In this document: piece after piece, positions 7,113 to 16,373 of the stretch
Layout of the letters: the number at the start of each line of letters is the position of its first letter
Position numbering within the stretch: the first letter of the stretch is position 1
NCBI GenBank assembly: GCA_022711615.1
Contig: JAKLER010000004.1
Location: 1-43,006, forward strand
DNA length: 43,006 nucleotides
Reading direction: 5' to 3'
DNA from: Acidobacteriota bacterium
Lineage (GTDB): Bacteria > Acidobacteriota > Thermoanaerobaculia > UBA5066
The notes under the pieces: model-generated
The model's database searches: none
What the model saw: only the letters and a program-made list of their open reading frames with translations
What the model was told of the DNA's origin: nothing
Position numbers and translations under genes: made by a program

Positions 7113-10028
7113 ATGATCGGGGTCAAGACGATCCTTTCGAGGCTCGCCCGGGCCTACGCGCTGTGGGGCGCCCTGCTCGTCCTCCTCGGCCTGCCCGGCG
7201 CATTGCTCCGCATCGGGACGACGCGGGAGCGCCCCGTCCGGCTCGAGTCGATCCCGGCGCCGGACGGTTCCCTCGGCGGGACGGTCCTCGCGGACGGCCG
7301 GACGACGCGGTTCTCCGCGATCTCGATCGGCGGCGGACCATGGGCGCCCGCCGGCGGCGTCGTCGCGGCGCGCAGCCTCTTCGACCTGCCGGCCGGCACT
7401 CCCGTCGCCTTCCGCGAAGCCGGCGCCGGCGCCCGGGTCGTCACGGGTGCGGTCCGCGAGCGGCGGTCGACCGTCGACGAGTCGGTGACTCGGGCGACAT
7501 TCGCCCTCCTCGGCGTCGCGCTCGCGCTGGCCGGAGCTGGGATCGCGCTCGCCGGCGTCGGCCTCCAGGCGCTCCTGGCTGGGGCGGCGCTCGCCGGACT
7601 CGGGCACTTCGTCGGAGCACGCTTCCTCGAGGCGAACGCCTCACTCGTTCAGAGCACCCCGCTGCGGGAGGCCATCGTCCTCGTGTGGGTCTCCTTCCCG
7701 AGGCACTTCGCCTTCCCAGCCCTCGCGGCGTTCCTCTCCCTCTTCCCGTCGGACCTGACGCGGTCGCGCGCGTGCCGAGTCCTCCTCGGCCTCCTCGGCG
7801 CGACGGCGCTCGCCCAGGCGCTTCTCGTCCCGCTCTTCCAGGTCCCCGGCACGCTCGATTCGCTCGGCACGGGCACGCAGGCGTTCCTCCTCGGAGGGAC
7901 CCGGCGGCTCACGTCGTTCCTCTTCGGGGCCGGTTCTCTCGGCGGGCTCCTCCTCTTCTTCTTCCAGGCGCGCGCCCTCCGGATGGAGCCGCTCTCCTCA
8001 GCCACCCGGCGCAGGGCCTCCGTCATCGGCGCCGGCCTCCTCGTCGGGCTCGGGCCGCCCCTCGCCGCCGCGCTCGCGCAGATCGCCTGGATCGCCGGCA
8101 CCGGCCGGCTGCTCCTTCCTCCCGTCGCGATCGCGCTCTCACTCCTCCCGGTCCTGATTCTCCCGCTCGTCCTCGCCTACGCGATGCTCTCCCCGCGGGT
8201 CCTCTCGGTCGGGCTCCTGGTCAAGAAGGCGATCCTCCTCGCCTTCGCCGAGGGAAGCGTGCGGGTCGTCTCGCTCGCCCCCCTGGCCGCTCTCGGCCTG
8301 CTCTTCTGGACTCGGCGCGAGGTCCCGATCGGAGAGGTCTTCTCGTCGCACGCCCTCTTCATCTGCGCCGCGCTCGCCGCGACGACGGCGGGGCTGCGAT
8401 ACGGCGACCGGACGCGGAGCCTCCTCGAGCGGCTCTTCTTCGACGCCCGGAAGGCGTCGTCGGGGACTCTGGCGAGCCTGGCCGGCGAGGCGCGCCGAGC
8501 CCGCGACGTCGAGGAGCTGGCCGAGGCCTTCTCCGGCGGGATCGAGAGGGCGCTCGTCGCCGAGCCGTCGACCCTTTTCGTTCGCGACGATCGGACCGGA
8601 TCCTTCGTGAGCCCGGGCCGGCCGCTCCCCGCGCTCGACGGGACCTCGCCGATCGTCGAGGCCGCGGCCCTGCGGCCCGGGCCGATCCGCCTCGACGGCG
8701 ACGCCGCCGGCTTCGCCGACCTCTCGGAGATGGACCGGAACTGGCTCGCCGCCTCCCGCGCCCGCATCCTCGTCCCGCTGACGGGCTCGACGGGCGGGCT
8801 TCTCGCCCTGCTCGCCGTCGGCGAAAAGGCGAGCGAGCGCCCGTTCGACCCCGAAGACGAGCAGTTCCTCTCCGCAGCCGCCTCTGCGGGCGCGCTCGCC
8901 CTCGAGAACCTCCTCCTCCGATCCTCCCAGGCCTCTTCGGCGGGCCCCTCCCACGCCGGCCGGCCTACCGACGCGATCGAGGCCCCCGAAGCGGCGCGCC
9001 TCTGCCGCCGCTGCCGTCGCCTCTTTCCCTCCGACGCGGGGAGCGCCTGCCCCGACGACGAGACGTTCTTCGAGACCGTGCCGGCCCCGTATCTCCTCGC
9101 CGGGAAGTACCGGCTCGAGCGCTGGGTCGGCGCAGGCGGTATGGGCGTGATCTACAAGGCCCGCGACCTGGCGCTCGGCCGGGATGTCGCCGTCAAGACG
9201 CTCCCGAGCCTCTCCGCCGGCTCCGTGAGGCGGCTGCAACGCGAGGCGCGCGCCGGAGCCCAGCTCATCCACCCGAGCCTCGGCCTCATCTTCGCGCTCG
9301 AGAGCTGGCACGGCACGCCCATGCTCGTCCTCGAGTACCTGCCGGGCGGAACGCTCGCCGACAGGATCCGAAGCGGACCGGTCGCCCCGGCGCTCGCCGC
9401 GGCCTGGGGGGCGGCGCTCGCATCGGGGCTCGAGGCCCTCCACGCCCGCGGCGTCCTCCACCGTGACCTGAAGCCCTCGAATGTCGGATTCGCGGCGGAC
9501 GGCGCGCCAAAGCTGCTCGACTTCGGCCTCGTCCGCCTCCTCGGTGAGACGGACGCGTCCTTCGCGCCCGGTGTCCCGCCCGACCTGCGAGGCGCCCGTG
9601 GGGAGACCGACTCCTCGACTCGCACGGCGGCGAGCCACGTCGTCGGAACGGTCCCCTATCTCTCACCGGAGGCGCTCCAGGGGCATCCTCCGTCGCCCGG
9701 CTTCGATCTCTGGGGGCTGTCGCTCACGATCTACGAGGCGCTGACCGGAGTGAACCCGTTCGCGGCAAGCAGCAGCACCCGGACGGCAGAGAGGGTCCTC
9801 ACACTTCCCGTTCCCGACCCGCGGGGCTACCGGCCCGACTGTCCCGGGTCCCTCGCCGCGGTCCTCCTCGCCGCGCTCGCGCGGGACGAGCGCGTACGAC
9901 CGGCGACGGCCCGCTCGCTCCGAGAAGCGTTCGAGGGGGCGGGGCGCGGCCTGCCTTCGATCTCCGGGGAGAGCCCTTCCCTCCGGGCGAGGGACGAGAC
10001 GTTCCCGGGGCCCGCTCCGACCGCCTGA
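7113..10028 (+). CDS. Membrane Ser/Thr protein kinase with GAF and zinc-ribbon-like modules
   Basis: The 971-residue protein is modular. Residues 1-35 hold a first membrane segment followed by a small extracytoplasmic domain. Residues about 125-435 hold roughly eight further membrane helices, and 450-610 resemble a GAF domain. A four-Cys element at 630-650 (CRRCRR...CPDD) resembles a zinc ribbon. A eukaryotic-type kinase domain runs from about 665 to 945, with glycine loop GAGGMG (about 673-678), the VAVK lysine, catalytic HRDLKPSN (about 783-790), DFGL and a VGTVPYLSPE activation/P+1 segment. All catalytic residues are intact. The kinase lies at the C-terminus, unlike typical PknB proteins, where it precedes the membrane segment. 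A GATAAT box (7096-7101) 12 nt before the ATG could be a -10 element giving a very short leader. The target is unknown. Confidence 0.88.
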   Translation: MIGVKTILSRLARAYALWGALLVLLGLPGALLRIGTTRERPVRLESIPAPDGSLGGTVLADGRTTRFSAISIGGGPWAPAGGVVAARSLFDLPAGTPVAFREAGAGARVVTGAVRERRSTVDESVTRATFALLGVALALAGAGIALAGVGLQALLAGAALAGLGHFVGARFLEANASLVQSTPLREAIVLVWVSFPRHFAFPALAAFLSLFPSDLTRSRACRVLLGLLGATALAQALLVPLFQVPGTLDSLGTGTQAFLLGGTRRLTSFLFGAGSLGGLLLFFFQARALRMEPLSSATRRRASVIGAGLLVGLGPPLAAALAQIAWIAGTGRLLLPPVAIALSLLPVLILPLVLAYAMLSPRVLSVGLLVKKAILLAFAEGSVRVVSLAPLAALGLLFWTRREVPIGEVFSSHALFICAALAATTAGLRYGDRTRSLLERLFFDARKASSGTLASLAGEARRARDVEELAEAFSGGIERALVAEPSTLFVRDDRTGSFVSPGRPLPALDGTSPIVEAAALRPGPIRLDGDAAGFADLSEMDRNWLAASRARILVPLTGSTGGLLALLAVGEKASERPFDPEDEQFLSAAASAGALALENLLLRSSQASSAGPSHAGRPTDAIEAPEAARLCRRCRRLFPSDAGSACPDDETFFETVPAPYLLAGKYRLERWVGAGGMGVIYKARDLALGRDVAVKTLPSLSAGSVRRLQREARAGAQLIHPSLGLIFALESWHGTPMLVLEYLPGGTLADRIRSGPVAPALAAAWGAALASGLEALHARGVLHRDLKPSNVGFAADGAPKLLDFGLVRLLGETDASFAPGVPPDLRGARGETDSSTRTAASHVVGTVPYLSPEALQGHPPSPGFDLWGLSLTIYEALTGVNPFAASSSTRTAERVLTLPVPDPRGYRPDCPGSLAAVLLAALARDERVRPATARSLREAFEGAGRGLPSISGESPSLRARDETFPGPAPTA

Positions 10029-10106
10029 TGGGAGCCGGACCGATCGGCGGCGGCCGACGTCGGTCTTCGGCGCGCCGCGAAGGTGTGCCTCCGCTGGACC
10101 TCCCCG

Positions 10107-12371
10107 TCAGCCCCCCGCGACGACGACGCGGTTCTTTCCGGAGCGTTTGGCCTCGTAGAGCGCCGCGTCGGCACGGGCGACGAGGTCCTCCAGCCGCTCC
10201 CCTCGGACGAACGCGGCGAGACCGATCGAGACCGTCACGCGGAGCGGCGCTCCGGCGTAGACGAGCGGCAGCGCCTCGAGCTTCGCGCGCACCTTCTCGA
10301 GCGCGATCCGCCCCCCCTCCCGCTCCGTCTCCGGAAGGAGGACGAGGAACTCCTCGCCGCCCCACCGGCCGACGAGGTCGGTGCGCCGGAGGTTCTCGGA
10401 GAGGAGCCGGGCCGTCGAGCGGAGGACCTCGTCCCCGCAGTCGTGCCCGAGCGTGTCGTTCACGTTCTTGAAGTCGTCGAGGTCGCACATCGCCACGAGG
10501 AACGGCGTTCCGTAGCGGCTGGCGCGCTCCGCCTCGAGAGCCAGGCGCTCCTGGACGTGACGCCGGTTCGCGAGGCGGGTCAGGGGGTCGGTCCGCGAGA
10601 GCCGCTCCACCTGCCGGAGCCTCCGGGCCTTCTGGACCGCCGAGATGATGTGCTCGTGCAGGGTCTTCACCTGCCGCACGTCGATCCGGTCGAACGCGGC
10701 GGGATCGTCGACGCTCTCCAGGACGAGGTAGCCGACCGTCGCGCTCTCGTCGCGGATGACGAACACGAGGAGCGACGCCGCCGGCCGGTACGCCTCTCCG
10801 AGGCCCTCCAGCGACCCCGGCCGCCTCACGACGTGGAGCCCCTCGGCGACCTCCTCCCCCGCCTCGACGTACCTCGCCCGGGCCGCCTCCTCCGCGAGCG
10901 CGACCTTCTCGAGCGCCGCCTCGGGGTAGCCGAACGAGACGAGGGAACGAAAGCGGGAGTCCTCGTCGGCGAGGGCGAGGAATCCGCCCCGCGCCGCCTG
11001 GGGAAAGTGCTCGAGCGAGTGCCGCAGTATCGACTCGATCAGGGACCGGAGCTCGACCTCCTTGTTGATGTCCCGCGCGATCCGGTCGATTGCCAGGAGC
11101 TCCGCGTTCTGCCGCCCGATCGTCTCTGCGGCGCGCTTCTTCTGGGCGTAGGCCCTGTAGGCGCCGGCGCCGGCAGCGAGCGCGACCGCGAGGAGGGCGA
11201 TCAGGAAGTTGCGAACCGTCCGCTGGTTCCGGAACGCGAGGTCGCCCAGCTCCTGCTCCTTCCGCAGGAGGCGGATCTGCCCCTCCCGCTTCTCGATCTC
11301 GAGCTGCTCCTGGACCGCCGCGACCTTCCGGTGGACCTCGGCGCCCTGGATCTCCTCGAGGAGCGTCAGCCCGTCCTTCAGGTGCCGGTATCCCTGGTCC
11401 GGTCTCCCGCCCGCCTCGTGGATCGCCGCGAGCTCGAGGAGGACGTTCTTCACCTCGAACCGATTCCCGATCTGGCGGGCGAGCGCGAGCGCCGCTTCCG
11501 CCTCCGGGAGCGCCCGGCCGGGCTGCCCGAGCATGCGCCACGTCCGCGCCAGGAACTTGCGCGTGACGCTCTCGTTGACCCGGTCGTCTCCCGCGATCGA
11601 GATCGCGCGGCCCCGGAGGAGGAACTCCTCCGCCTCCGCGGGCCTCCCCAGCTCGAGGAGCGCGACCCCGGCGTTGATGAGCGGGTACCTCACGAGGCTC
11701 GTCTCGCCGACCGCCTCGTATGCCGCGAGCGAGAGCTTCGCGAAGTCGAGCATCCGGTCGTACTCCTTCTTCCGGTAGTGGAGGTACGCCATGTTGCTCA
11801 GGTAGGCGCCGCGGCTGAAGGAGTCGCCCGCCTCCTCCGCGAGGGCCAGCGCCCGCTCCCCGAAGGCCAGCGCGCGCTCGTAGTCGCCCAGCTGGGTCAG
11901 GATCGTGAAGGCCCGGCTGCTCGCCCTCGCGAGCCGCCGCTTCGCCCCGAGCTCACCGAAGGCCTGGATCGCCCGGCTGACCTCGACGTAGGCTTCCCCG
12001 TAGTCGCTCGTCCGGAAGAGGATCGTCGCCCGGTGGAGGGAGATCGTGGCGATCTCGAGCGGGAGCGACGCCCGGCGCGCCGCCTCCTCCGCCTCCGCGA
12101 GGACGGCCCGGGCCTCGTCGAGCTCGCTCAGGTAGATGAGGGCGCCGGCCCGGACGTTGAGGAGCTGCGCTCGTTCCCCCGCCTCCGCAGCTCCCTTCAG
12201 CCGGGCCGTCACTCTCTCGAGCGCCGGCCGGGGCCGGGACTCCGCCTCCTCCTCGAGGCGGGCGAGCTCTGCCTCGGGGAGCCGGGTTGCGCCGGCCGGC
12301 CCGGCGAGGCCCAGGACGAGGAGGGCGACGGCGACGCCCCGGCCGCAAACGAGGCGCACAGGACGCCGCAC
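10107..12371 (-). CDS. TPR-GAF-GGDEF diguanylate cyclase
   Basis: This 754-residue membrane protein has an N-terminal signal (residues 1-28) and a periplasmic array of TPR-like helical repeats (about 30-340). A coiled segment leads to one membrane helix (about 388-408), a GAF-like domain (about 430-570) and a GGDEF domain (about 590-750). The active-site loop is GGEEF (671-675), and an RRTD inhibitory I-site lies five residues before it, so the enzyme should make c-di-GMP from two GTP under product feedback. The GTG start at 12371 is followed directly by the signal peptide. The gene is convergent with the kinase and divergent from the histidine kinase at 12497, across 125 bp. The sensory input is probably protein or peptide binding in the periplasm by the TPRs. 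Confidence 0.9.
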   Translation of the reverse strand: MRRPVRLVCGRGVAVALLVLGLAGPAGATRLPEAELARLEEEAESRPRPALERVTARLKGAAEAGERAQLLNVRAGALIYLSELDEARAVLAEAEEAARRASLPLEIATISLHRATILFRTSDYGEAYVEVSRAIQAFGELGAKRRLARASSRAFTILTQLGDYERALAFGERALALAEEAGDSFSRGAYLSNMAYLHYRKKEYDRMLDFAKLSLAAYEAVGETSLVRYPLINAGVALLELGRPAEAEEFLLRGRAISIAGDDRVNESVTRKFLARTWRMLGQPGRALPEAEAALALARQIGNRFEVKNVLLELAAIHEAGGRPDQGYRHLKDGLTLLEEIQGAEVHRKVAAVQEQLEIEKREGQIRLLRKEQELGDLAFRNQRTVRNFLIALLAVALAAGAGAYRAYAQKKRAAETIGRQNAELLAIDRIARDINKEVELRSLIESILRHSLEHFPQAARGGFLALADEDSRFRSLVSFGYPEAALEKVALAEEAARARYVEAGEEVAEGLHVVRRPGSLEGLGEAYRPAASLLVFVIRDESATVGYLVLESVDDPAAFDRIDVRQVKTLHEHIISAVQKARRLRQVERLSRTDPLTRLANRRHVQERLALEAERASRYGTPFLVAMCDLDDFKNVNDTLGHDCGDEVLRSTARLLSENLRRTDLVGRWGGEEFLVLLPETEREGGRIALEKVRAKLEALPLVYAGAPLRVTVSIGLAAFVRGERLEDLVARADAALYEAKRSGKNRVVVAGG

Positions 12372-12419
12372 GCGTCGATTCTAGCCGCCGGTACGAGCTT
12401 CGCCCCCGAAGTCCGCCCT

Positions 12420-12447
12420 TTGTGGCGGTCCCGGAACCTTCTATGCT
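12420..12447 (+). promoter_or_regulatory. Candidate sigma70-type promoter for the histidine kinase operon
   Basis: TTGTGG (12420-12425) and TATGCT (12442-12447) are separated by 16 bp, in the divergent gap before the kinase gene at 12497. The match is partial (3/6 and 4/6 to consensus) but stands out in this GC-rich background. It would give a leader of about 43 nt. Confidence 0.3.
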
Positions 12448-12496
12448 GGCACCCGCTCCGGTCCTCCATACGCTCCGGCCGCGACGAGGAGACCGC

Positions 12497-13849
12497 ATGA
12501 CCGAACCCAGCACGCCGCCCCCGGAGGGCTCCGCGAAGGTCGCCGCGCGCGGAACCGCGTCGCCGGGGCTCACGGAGACCGGGCAGCTTCGAATCCTCAC
12601 CGCGCGGGAGATCGAGGCGGCGAGGAGCGAGACGGCGCGCACCCAGGAGGCGCTGAAGGAGAGCGAGGCGCGCTTCCGGACGCTCTTCGAGAGCAGCCCC
12701 GACGGGATCTTCATCACGGACCCGGAGACGCTCGAGATCCTCGACTGCAACACCCAGGCGTGCGAGATGAACGGCTACTCCCGCGAGGAGCTCGTCGGCC
12801 GGAGCATCAACGTCCTCCACCCCGAGGAGGTCCGCGCGCAGACGAAGGGGGGCCCGGAGGGGCGCGCGCGATTCGTCGAGCAGCTCCGGCAGAGGGGCGT
12901 CATCACGATCGAGTCGGTCCACGTCCGCAAGGACGGGACGGCGTTCCCGATGGAGACGTCGATGTGCCTGCTCGAGCTCGGGGGGCGCGACGTCGTCATG
13001 GGGATCGACCGGGACATCAGCGAGCGAAGGCGGGCGGAGGAGGAGCTCGCGCGACACCGCGAGCACCTCGAGGAGCTCGTGGCCTCGCGCACGGCCGAGC
13101 TCGCCGTCGAGCGCGACCGGGCCGAGGCGGCCGACCGGCTCAAGTCGGCGTTCCTCGCCACGATGTCGCACGAGCTCCGGACGCCCCTCAACTCGATCAT
13201 CGGCTTCACGGGCGTGCTCCTGAAGGGGCTCGGCGGGCCTCTGACCGAGGAGCAGTCCCGCCAGCTCGGGATGGTGAAGTCGAGCGCGCAGCACCTCCTC
13301 GCCCTGATCAACGACGTCCTCGACCTCTCGAAGATCGAGGCGGGCCAGCTCCGCGTGTCGTCCGCGCCGTTCGCGCTGACGGAAGCCGTCGAGGGATGCC
13401 TGCGCGCCCTGGCGCCGGCCGCCGAGAGGAAGGGCCTCTCCCTCGTGGCGGAGGTCGACCCCGCCATCGGGACGGTCCGGAGCGACCGGCGGCGCGTGGA
13501 GCAGGTCCTCCTGAACCTCGTCTCCAACGCGGTGAAGTTCACGGAGACGGGGAGCGTTACGGTGAGCGCCGTCCGCGAGGGGCCGTGGGTCGTCACGCGC
13601 GTCCGCGACACCGGCATCGGCATCTCCGCCGAGGACCTCCCGAACCTGTTCCGGCCTTTCCAGCAGCTCGAGTCGGGCCTCACCCGTCGCTTCGAAGGGA
13701 CCGGCCTCGGGCTCTCCATCTGCCGGCGGCTCGCCGAGATGCTCCAGGGCGAGATCACCGTCGAGAGCGCTCCCGGCGCAGGGAGCACGTTCAGCTTCCG
13801 GCTTCCCGCCGGAGAGGCGCCGGCCGACATCGGAACGGAGGGGCGATGA
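12497..13849 (+). CDS. PAS-domain sensor histidine kinase
   Basis: This 450-residue soluble kinase has an N-terminal coiled helix, a PAS domain at about 55-175 (FRTLFESSPDGIFITDP) and a short coiled linker. A HisKA domain follows, with phosphoacceptor H225 in SHELRTPLNS, and then a HATPase domain with N-box NLVSNAVKF, G1 DTGIGI and G2 GTGLGLSI. No membrane segment is seen, so the PAS domain should sense a cytoplasmic signal. The ATG at 12497 was chosen because the PAS and coiled region start after it. Its stop overlaps the ATG of the single-domain receiver gene (ATGA), and that gene in turn overlaps a receiver-PAS-kinase gene. The three are therefore one tightly coupled phosphorelay operon. 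Confidence 0.9.
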   Translation: MTEPSTPPPEGSAKVAARGTASPGLTETGQLRILTAREIEAARSETARTQEALKESEARFRTLFESSPDGIFITDPETLEILDCNTQACEMNGYSREELVGRSINVLHPEEVRAQTKGGPEGRARFVEQLRQRGVITIESVHVRKDGTAFPMETSMCLLELGGRDVVMGIDRDISERRRAEEELARHREHLEELVASRTAELAVERDRAEAADRLKSAFLATMSHELRTPLNSIIGFTGVLLKGLGGPLTEEQSRQLGMVKSSAQHLLALINDVLDLSKIEAGQLRVSSAPFALTEAVEGCLRALAPAAERKGLSLVAEVDPAIGTVRSDRRRVEQVLLNLVSNAVKFTETGSVTVSAVREGPWVVTRVRDTGIGISAEDLPNLFRPFQQLESGLTRRFEGTGLGLSICRRLAEMLQGEITVESAPGAGSTFSFRLPAGEAPADIGTEGR

Positions 13850-14226
13850 GCGGAAACGTCCTGGTCGTCGAGGACAACGAGCAGAACCTCTACCTCGTCC
13901 GTTTCCTGCTCGAGGGGGCCGGCTGGCACGTCGTCGCCGCGCCGGACGGCCCGCGTGCGCTCGAGGAGGCGCGCTCCGGCCGCTTCGAGCTCGTCCTCCT
14001 CGACATCCAGCTCCCCGGAATGGACGGGCACGCCGTCGCGCGGGAGCTGCGCCGGATCCCGGCCCTCGACGGCGTCCCGATCGTCGCCGTCACGTCGTAC
14101 GCGATGCTCGGCGACCGCGAACGGTGCCTCGAGGCCGGCTGCACCGGCTACGTCGAGAAGCCGATCAATCCCGACACCTTCCTCGACGAGGTCGTGAGCT
14201 ACGTGCGACCGGAGGTCCGTCCGTGA
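13846..14226 (+). CDS. Single-domain response regulator (CheY/DivK-like)
   Basis: This 126-residue receiver has acidic pocket E9-D10, phosphoacceptor D53 in LLDIQLPGMDG, T83 and K105 (EKPINP). It has no output domain. The architecture and sequence (VEDNEQNLYLVRFLLE) match stand-alone receivers that shuttle phosphate or bind kinases allosterically, like DivK. It is coupled upstream to the PAS kinase (ATGA overlap) and downstream to the receiver-PAS-kinase (GTGA overlap). It probably connects these two kinases rather than regulating transcription itself. Confidence 0.93.
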   Translation: MSGNVLVVEDNEQNLYLVRFLLEGAGWHVVAAPDGPRALEEARSGRFELVLLDIQLPGMDGHAVARELRRIPALDGVPIVAVTSYAMLGDRERCLEAGCTGYVEKPINPDTFLDEVVSYVRPEVRP

Positions 14227-15803
14227 CCCGCGTCCTCGTCGTGGACGACGAATCGCAGAACCGATACCTCCTCGAGGTCCTCCTCGGGGGCGAGGGGCTC
14301 GAGGTGGAGTCGGCCTCGAACGGCCGCGAGGCCCTCGCCGCGGCCCGGCGCCGGGCTCCCGACCTCGTCATCTCCGACATCCTGATGCCCGAGATGGACG
14401 GCTTCCTCCTCTGCCGCGCGCTGAAGGGGGACGCGTCCCTCCGGAACGTGCCGTTCGTCTTCTACACCGCGACCTACACCGAGGTCGAGGACGAGCGGGT
14501 CGCCCTCGAGGCGGGAGGGGACCTCTTCCTCCGCAAGCCGACGGAGCCGGACACCCTGCTCGCCGCGATCCGGCGCCTCCTCGAGGAGAGGGCGCCCGCG
14601 AGCGACGACGCGCGGACGGGGGGACTCGCCGAGGAGGTCGCGTTCCTGGCCCGGCACGACAAGGCGCTGGCCCGGAAGCTCGAGAAGAAGCACCACGAGC
14701 TCCAGGAGAGCGAGGCGCGCTATCGGAGCTACTTCCGGAGCTCGCCCGTGGCGATCCTCGTGACCGACGACGCGGGACGGGTGCTCGACGCGAACCCCGC
14801 GGCGAGCCTCCTTTCCGGGTACGACCCCGTGGAGCTGCTCGGCGCGAACGCCTCGATCCTGCTGGGCGAAGGCGGCGGCGACACGCCCCTCCGGCTCGCG
14901 GCGGGGGCGCCGTCGGCCCCCTCCCGGACGACCGAGTGGCGCCTTCGGCGGAAGGACGGCACGCCACGTCACGTCTCGCTCACGGCGATCCGGCTGGAGG
15001 ACGGACGCGTCCTGGCGTTCTGCGAGGACGACACCGAGCGGGTCCGCGCGCAGGACGCGGTGCTGAAGGCGAACGCCGAGCTCGAGACGAGGGTCCGGGA
15101 ACGGACCGCGCAGCTCGAGCACCTCAACGCCGAGCTCGAGGCCTTCACCTCCTCGGTGTCGCACGACCTGCGTGCGCCGCTCCGCGCGCTCGACGGCTAC
15201 GCGGCGATGCTCGAGGAGGAGGTCGAGGACCGTCCGGAGTCGGACTGTCGCCGGCACGTCGACGCCATCCGCCGCAACGTCCGTCGGATGTCCGAGCTGG
15301 TCGAAAGCCTCCTCACCCTCTCGAGGGCCGGGCGCCAGCCGCTCCGGACGGGACCGATCGACATGGAGCGACTCGCCCGCTCCGTCCTCGACGAGCTGCT
15401 CGTCCCCGAGGAGCGAGAGAAGACCGAGGTCGTCTTCCGCCCGCTCCCTGCGGCCGTCGGCGACGAGAGCCTCGTCCGCCAGGTGCTCGCGAACCTCGTC
15501 GGGAACGCCCTCAAGTTCAGCGCACGGAAGGAGCGCAGGCGTCTCGAGATCGGCGCCCGAAACGAGGGAGGGCGGACTTGCTGGTTCGTCTCGGACGACG
15601 GCATCGGCTTCGAGCCCGCGCACGCGGAGAAGATCTTCCGCATCTTCGAAAGGCTCCCCGGCGCCGAAGAATTCGAGGGGACCGGCGTCGGGCTCGCCGT
15701 CGTGCGCCGGATCGTCGAGCGCCACGGGGGCGTCGTCCGGGCGGAGGGAACACCCGGGAAGGGCGCGACGATCTCGTTCTCTCTGGAGGAAGGCGCCGGC
15801 TGA
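14223..15803 (+). CDS. Receiver-PAS-histidine kinase (phosphorelay hybrid with N-terminal REC)
   Basis: This 526-residue protein has a receiver at residues 1-120 (D52 in SDILMPEMDG), a coiled helix, a PAS domain at about 165-285 (YRSYFRSSPVAILVTDDAGR), then coiled-coil, HisKA with H314 in SVSHDLRAPL, and HATPase (NLVGNALKF, DDGIGFEP, GTGVGLAVV). The SHDLRAPLR form is that of phytochrome/KinE-like kinases. The receiver precedes the kinase, so phosphate entering at D52 likely controls the kinase output. The GTG start (14223) overlaps the stop of the CheY-like gene. There is no membrane segment. Its own output target is not in the operon, so it probably signals to an orphan regulator elsewhere. 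Confidence 0.9.
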   Translation: MTRVLVVDDESQNRYLLEVLLGGEGLEVESASNGREALAAARRRAPDLVISDILMPEMDGFLLCRALKGDASLRNVPFVFYTATYTEVEDERVALEAGGDLFLRKPTEPDTLLAAIRRLLEERAPASDDARTGGLAEEVAFLARHDKALARKLEKKHHELQESEARYRSYFRSSPVAILVTDDAGRVLDANPAASLLSGYDPVELLGANASILLGEGGGDTPLRLAAGAPSAPSRTTEWRLRRKDGTPRHVSLTAIRLEDGRVLAFCEDDTERVRAQDAVLKANAELETRVRERTAQLEHLNAELEAFTSSVSHDLRAPLRALDGYAAMLEEEVEDRPESDCRRHVDAIRRNVRRMSELVESLLTLSRAGRQPLRTGPIDMERLARSVLDELLVPEEREKTEVVFRPLPAAVGDESLVRQVLANLVGNALKFSARKERRRLEIGARNEGGRTCWFVSDDGIGFEPAHAEKIFRIFERLPGAEEFEGTGVGLAVVRRIVERHGGVVRAEGTPGKGATISFSLEEGAG

Positions 15804-15810
15804 CGGGCGT

Positions 15811-16296
15811 TCAGCCCGGGAGAGCCTTCTCGATCGCGGCCGCGAGGCTCTCCGGGGCGTCGTTCGGGGCGAAGCGGGTCACCGGCGCGCCTCCCGGGGC
15901 GACGAGGAACTTCGTGAAGTTCCACTTGATCGCCTCGGTCCCGAGCAGCCCCGGAGCCGCCTTCTTCAGGTGCCGGTAGAGCGGGTGGGCGCCGTCCCCG
16001 TTCACCTCCACCTTCGCGAACATCGGGAACGTCACGCCGTAGGTCCGCGAGCAGAAGGCCTGGATCTCCGCCTCGCTTCCCGGCTCCTGGTGGCCGAATT
16101 GGTCGCACGGGAAGCCGAGGACGACGAGGCCCCGGTCGCGGTACTTCTTCCAGAGCGCCTCGAGCCCCGCGTACTGCGGCGTGAAGCCGCACTTGCTTGC
16201 GACGTTCACGACGAGGAGCGCCTTCCCCGCGTGCTTCGCGAGCGTCTCGGCCTTCCCGTCGATCGTCCGGACCTCGATGCCGTCGAGAGATCCCAT
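15811..16296 (-). CDS. Glutathione peroxidase-family thiol peroxidase
   Basis: This 161-residue protein reduces H2O2 or lipid peroxides. The peroxidatic cysteine is C36 in NVASKCGFT and is encoded by a Cys codon, so it is not a selenocysteine form. FPCDQFGHQEPG carries the resolving cysteine typical of thioredoxin-dependent GPx, and WNFTKFLV supplies the catalytic Trp/Asn. There is no signal peptide, so it is cytoplasmic. A strong ribosome site (GGAGGAG) precedes the ATG at 16296. It follows the CDGSH gene in the same direction after 77 bp, and the two probably form an oxidative-stress unit. Confidence 0.95.
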   Translation of the reverse strand: MGSLDGIEVRTIDGKAETLAKHAGKALLVVNVASKCGFTPQYAGLEALWKKYRDRGLVVLGFPCDQFGHQEPGSEAEIQAFCSRTYGVTFPMFAKVEVNGDGAHPLYRHLKKAAPGLLGTEAIKWNFTKFLVAPGGAPVTRFAPNDAPESLAAAIEKALPG

Positions 16297-16373
16297 GCCG
16301 CTCCTCCTTCGAGTCCCCCTACGCCCCCGGCCGGAGGTCGGATCGCGGCCCGGAACGAGGGCGCCGCTCGCCC

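Noticed and set aside
10029-10106. CCGACGTCGG palindrome between the kinase and cyclase genes as an operator
   Set aside because: It lies between convergent 3' ends and has no convincing role; it may be part of a weak terminator.
15811-16296. Glutathione peroxidase as a second selenoprotein
   Set aside because: The catalytic position is encoded by a Cys codon. The same holds for both Msr active sites and the molybdenum ligand at residue 179 of the molybdoenzyme.
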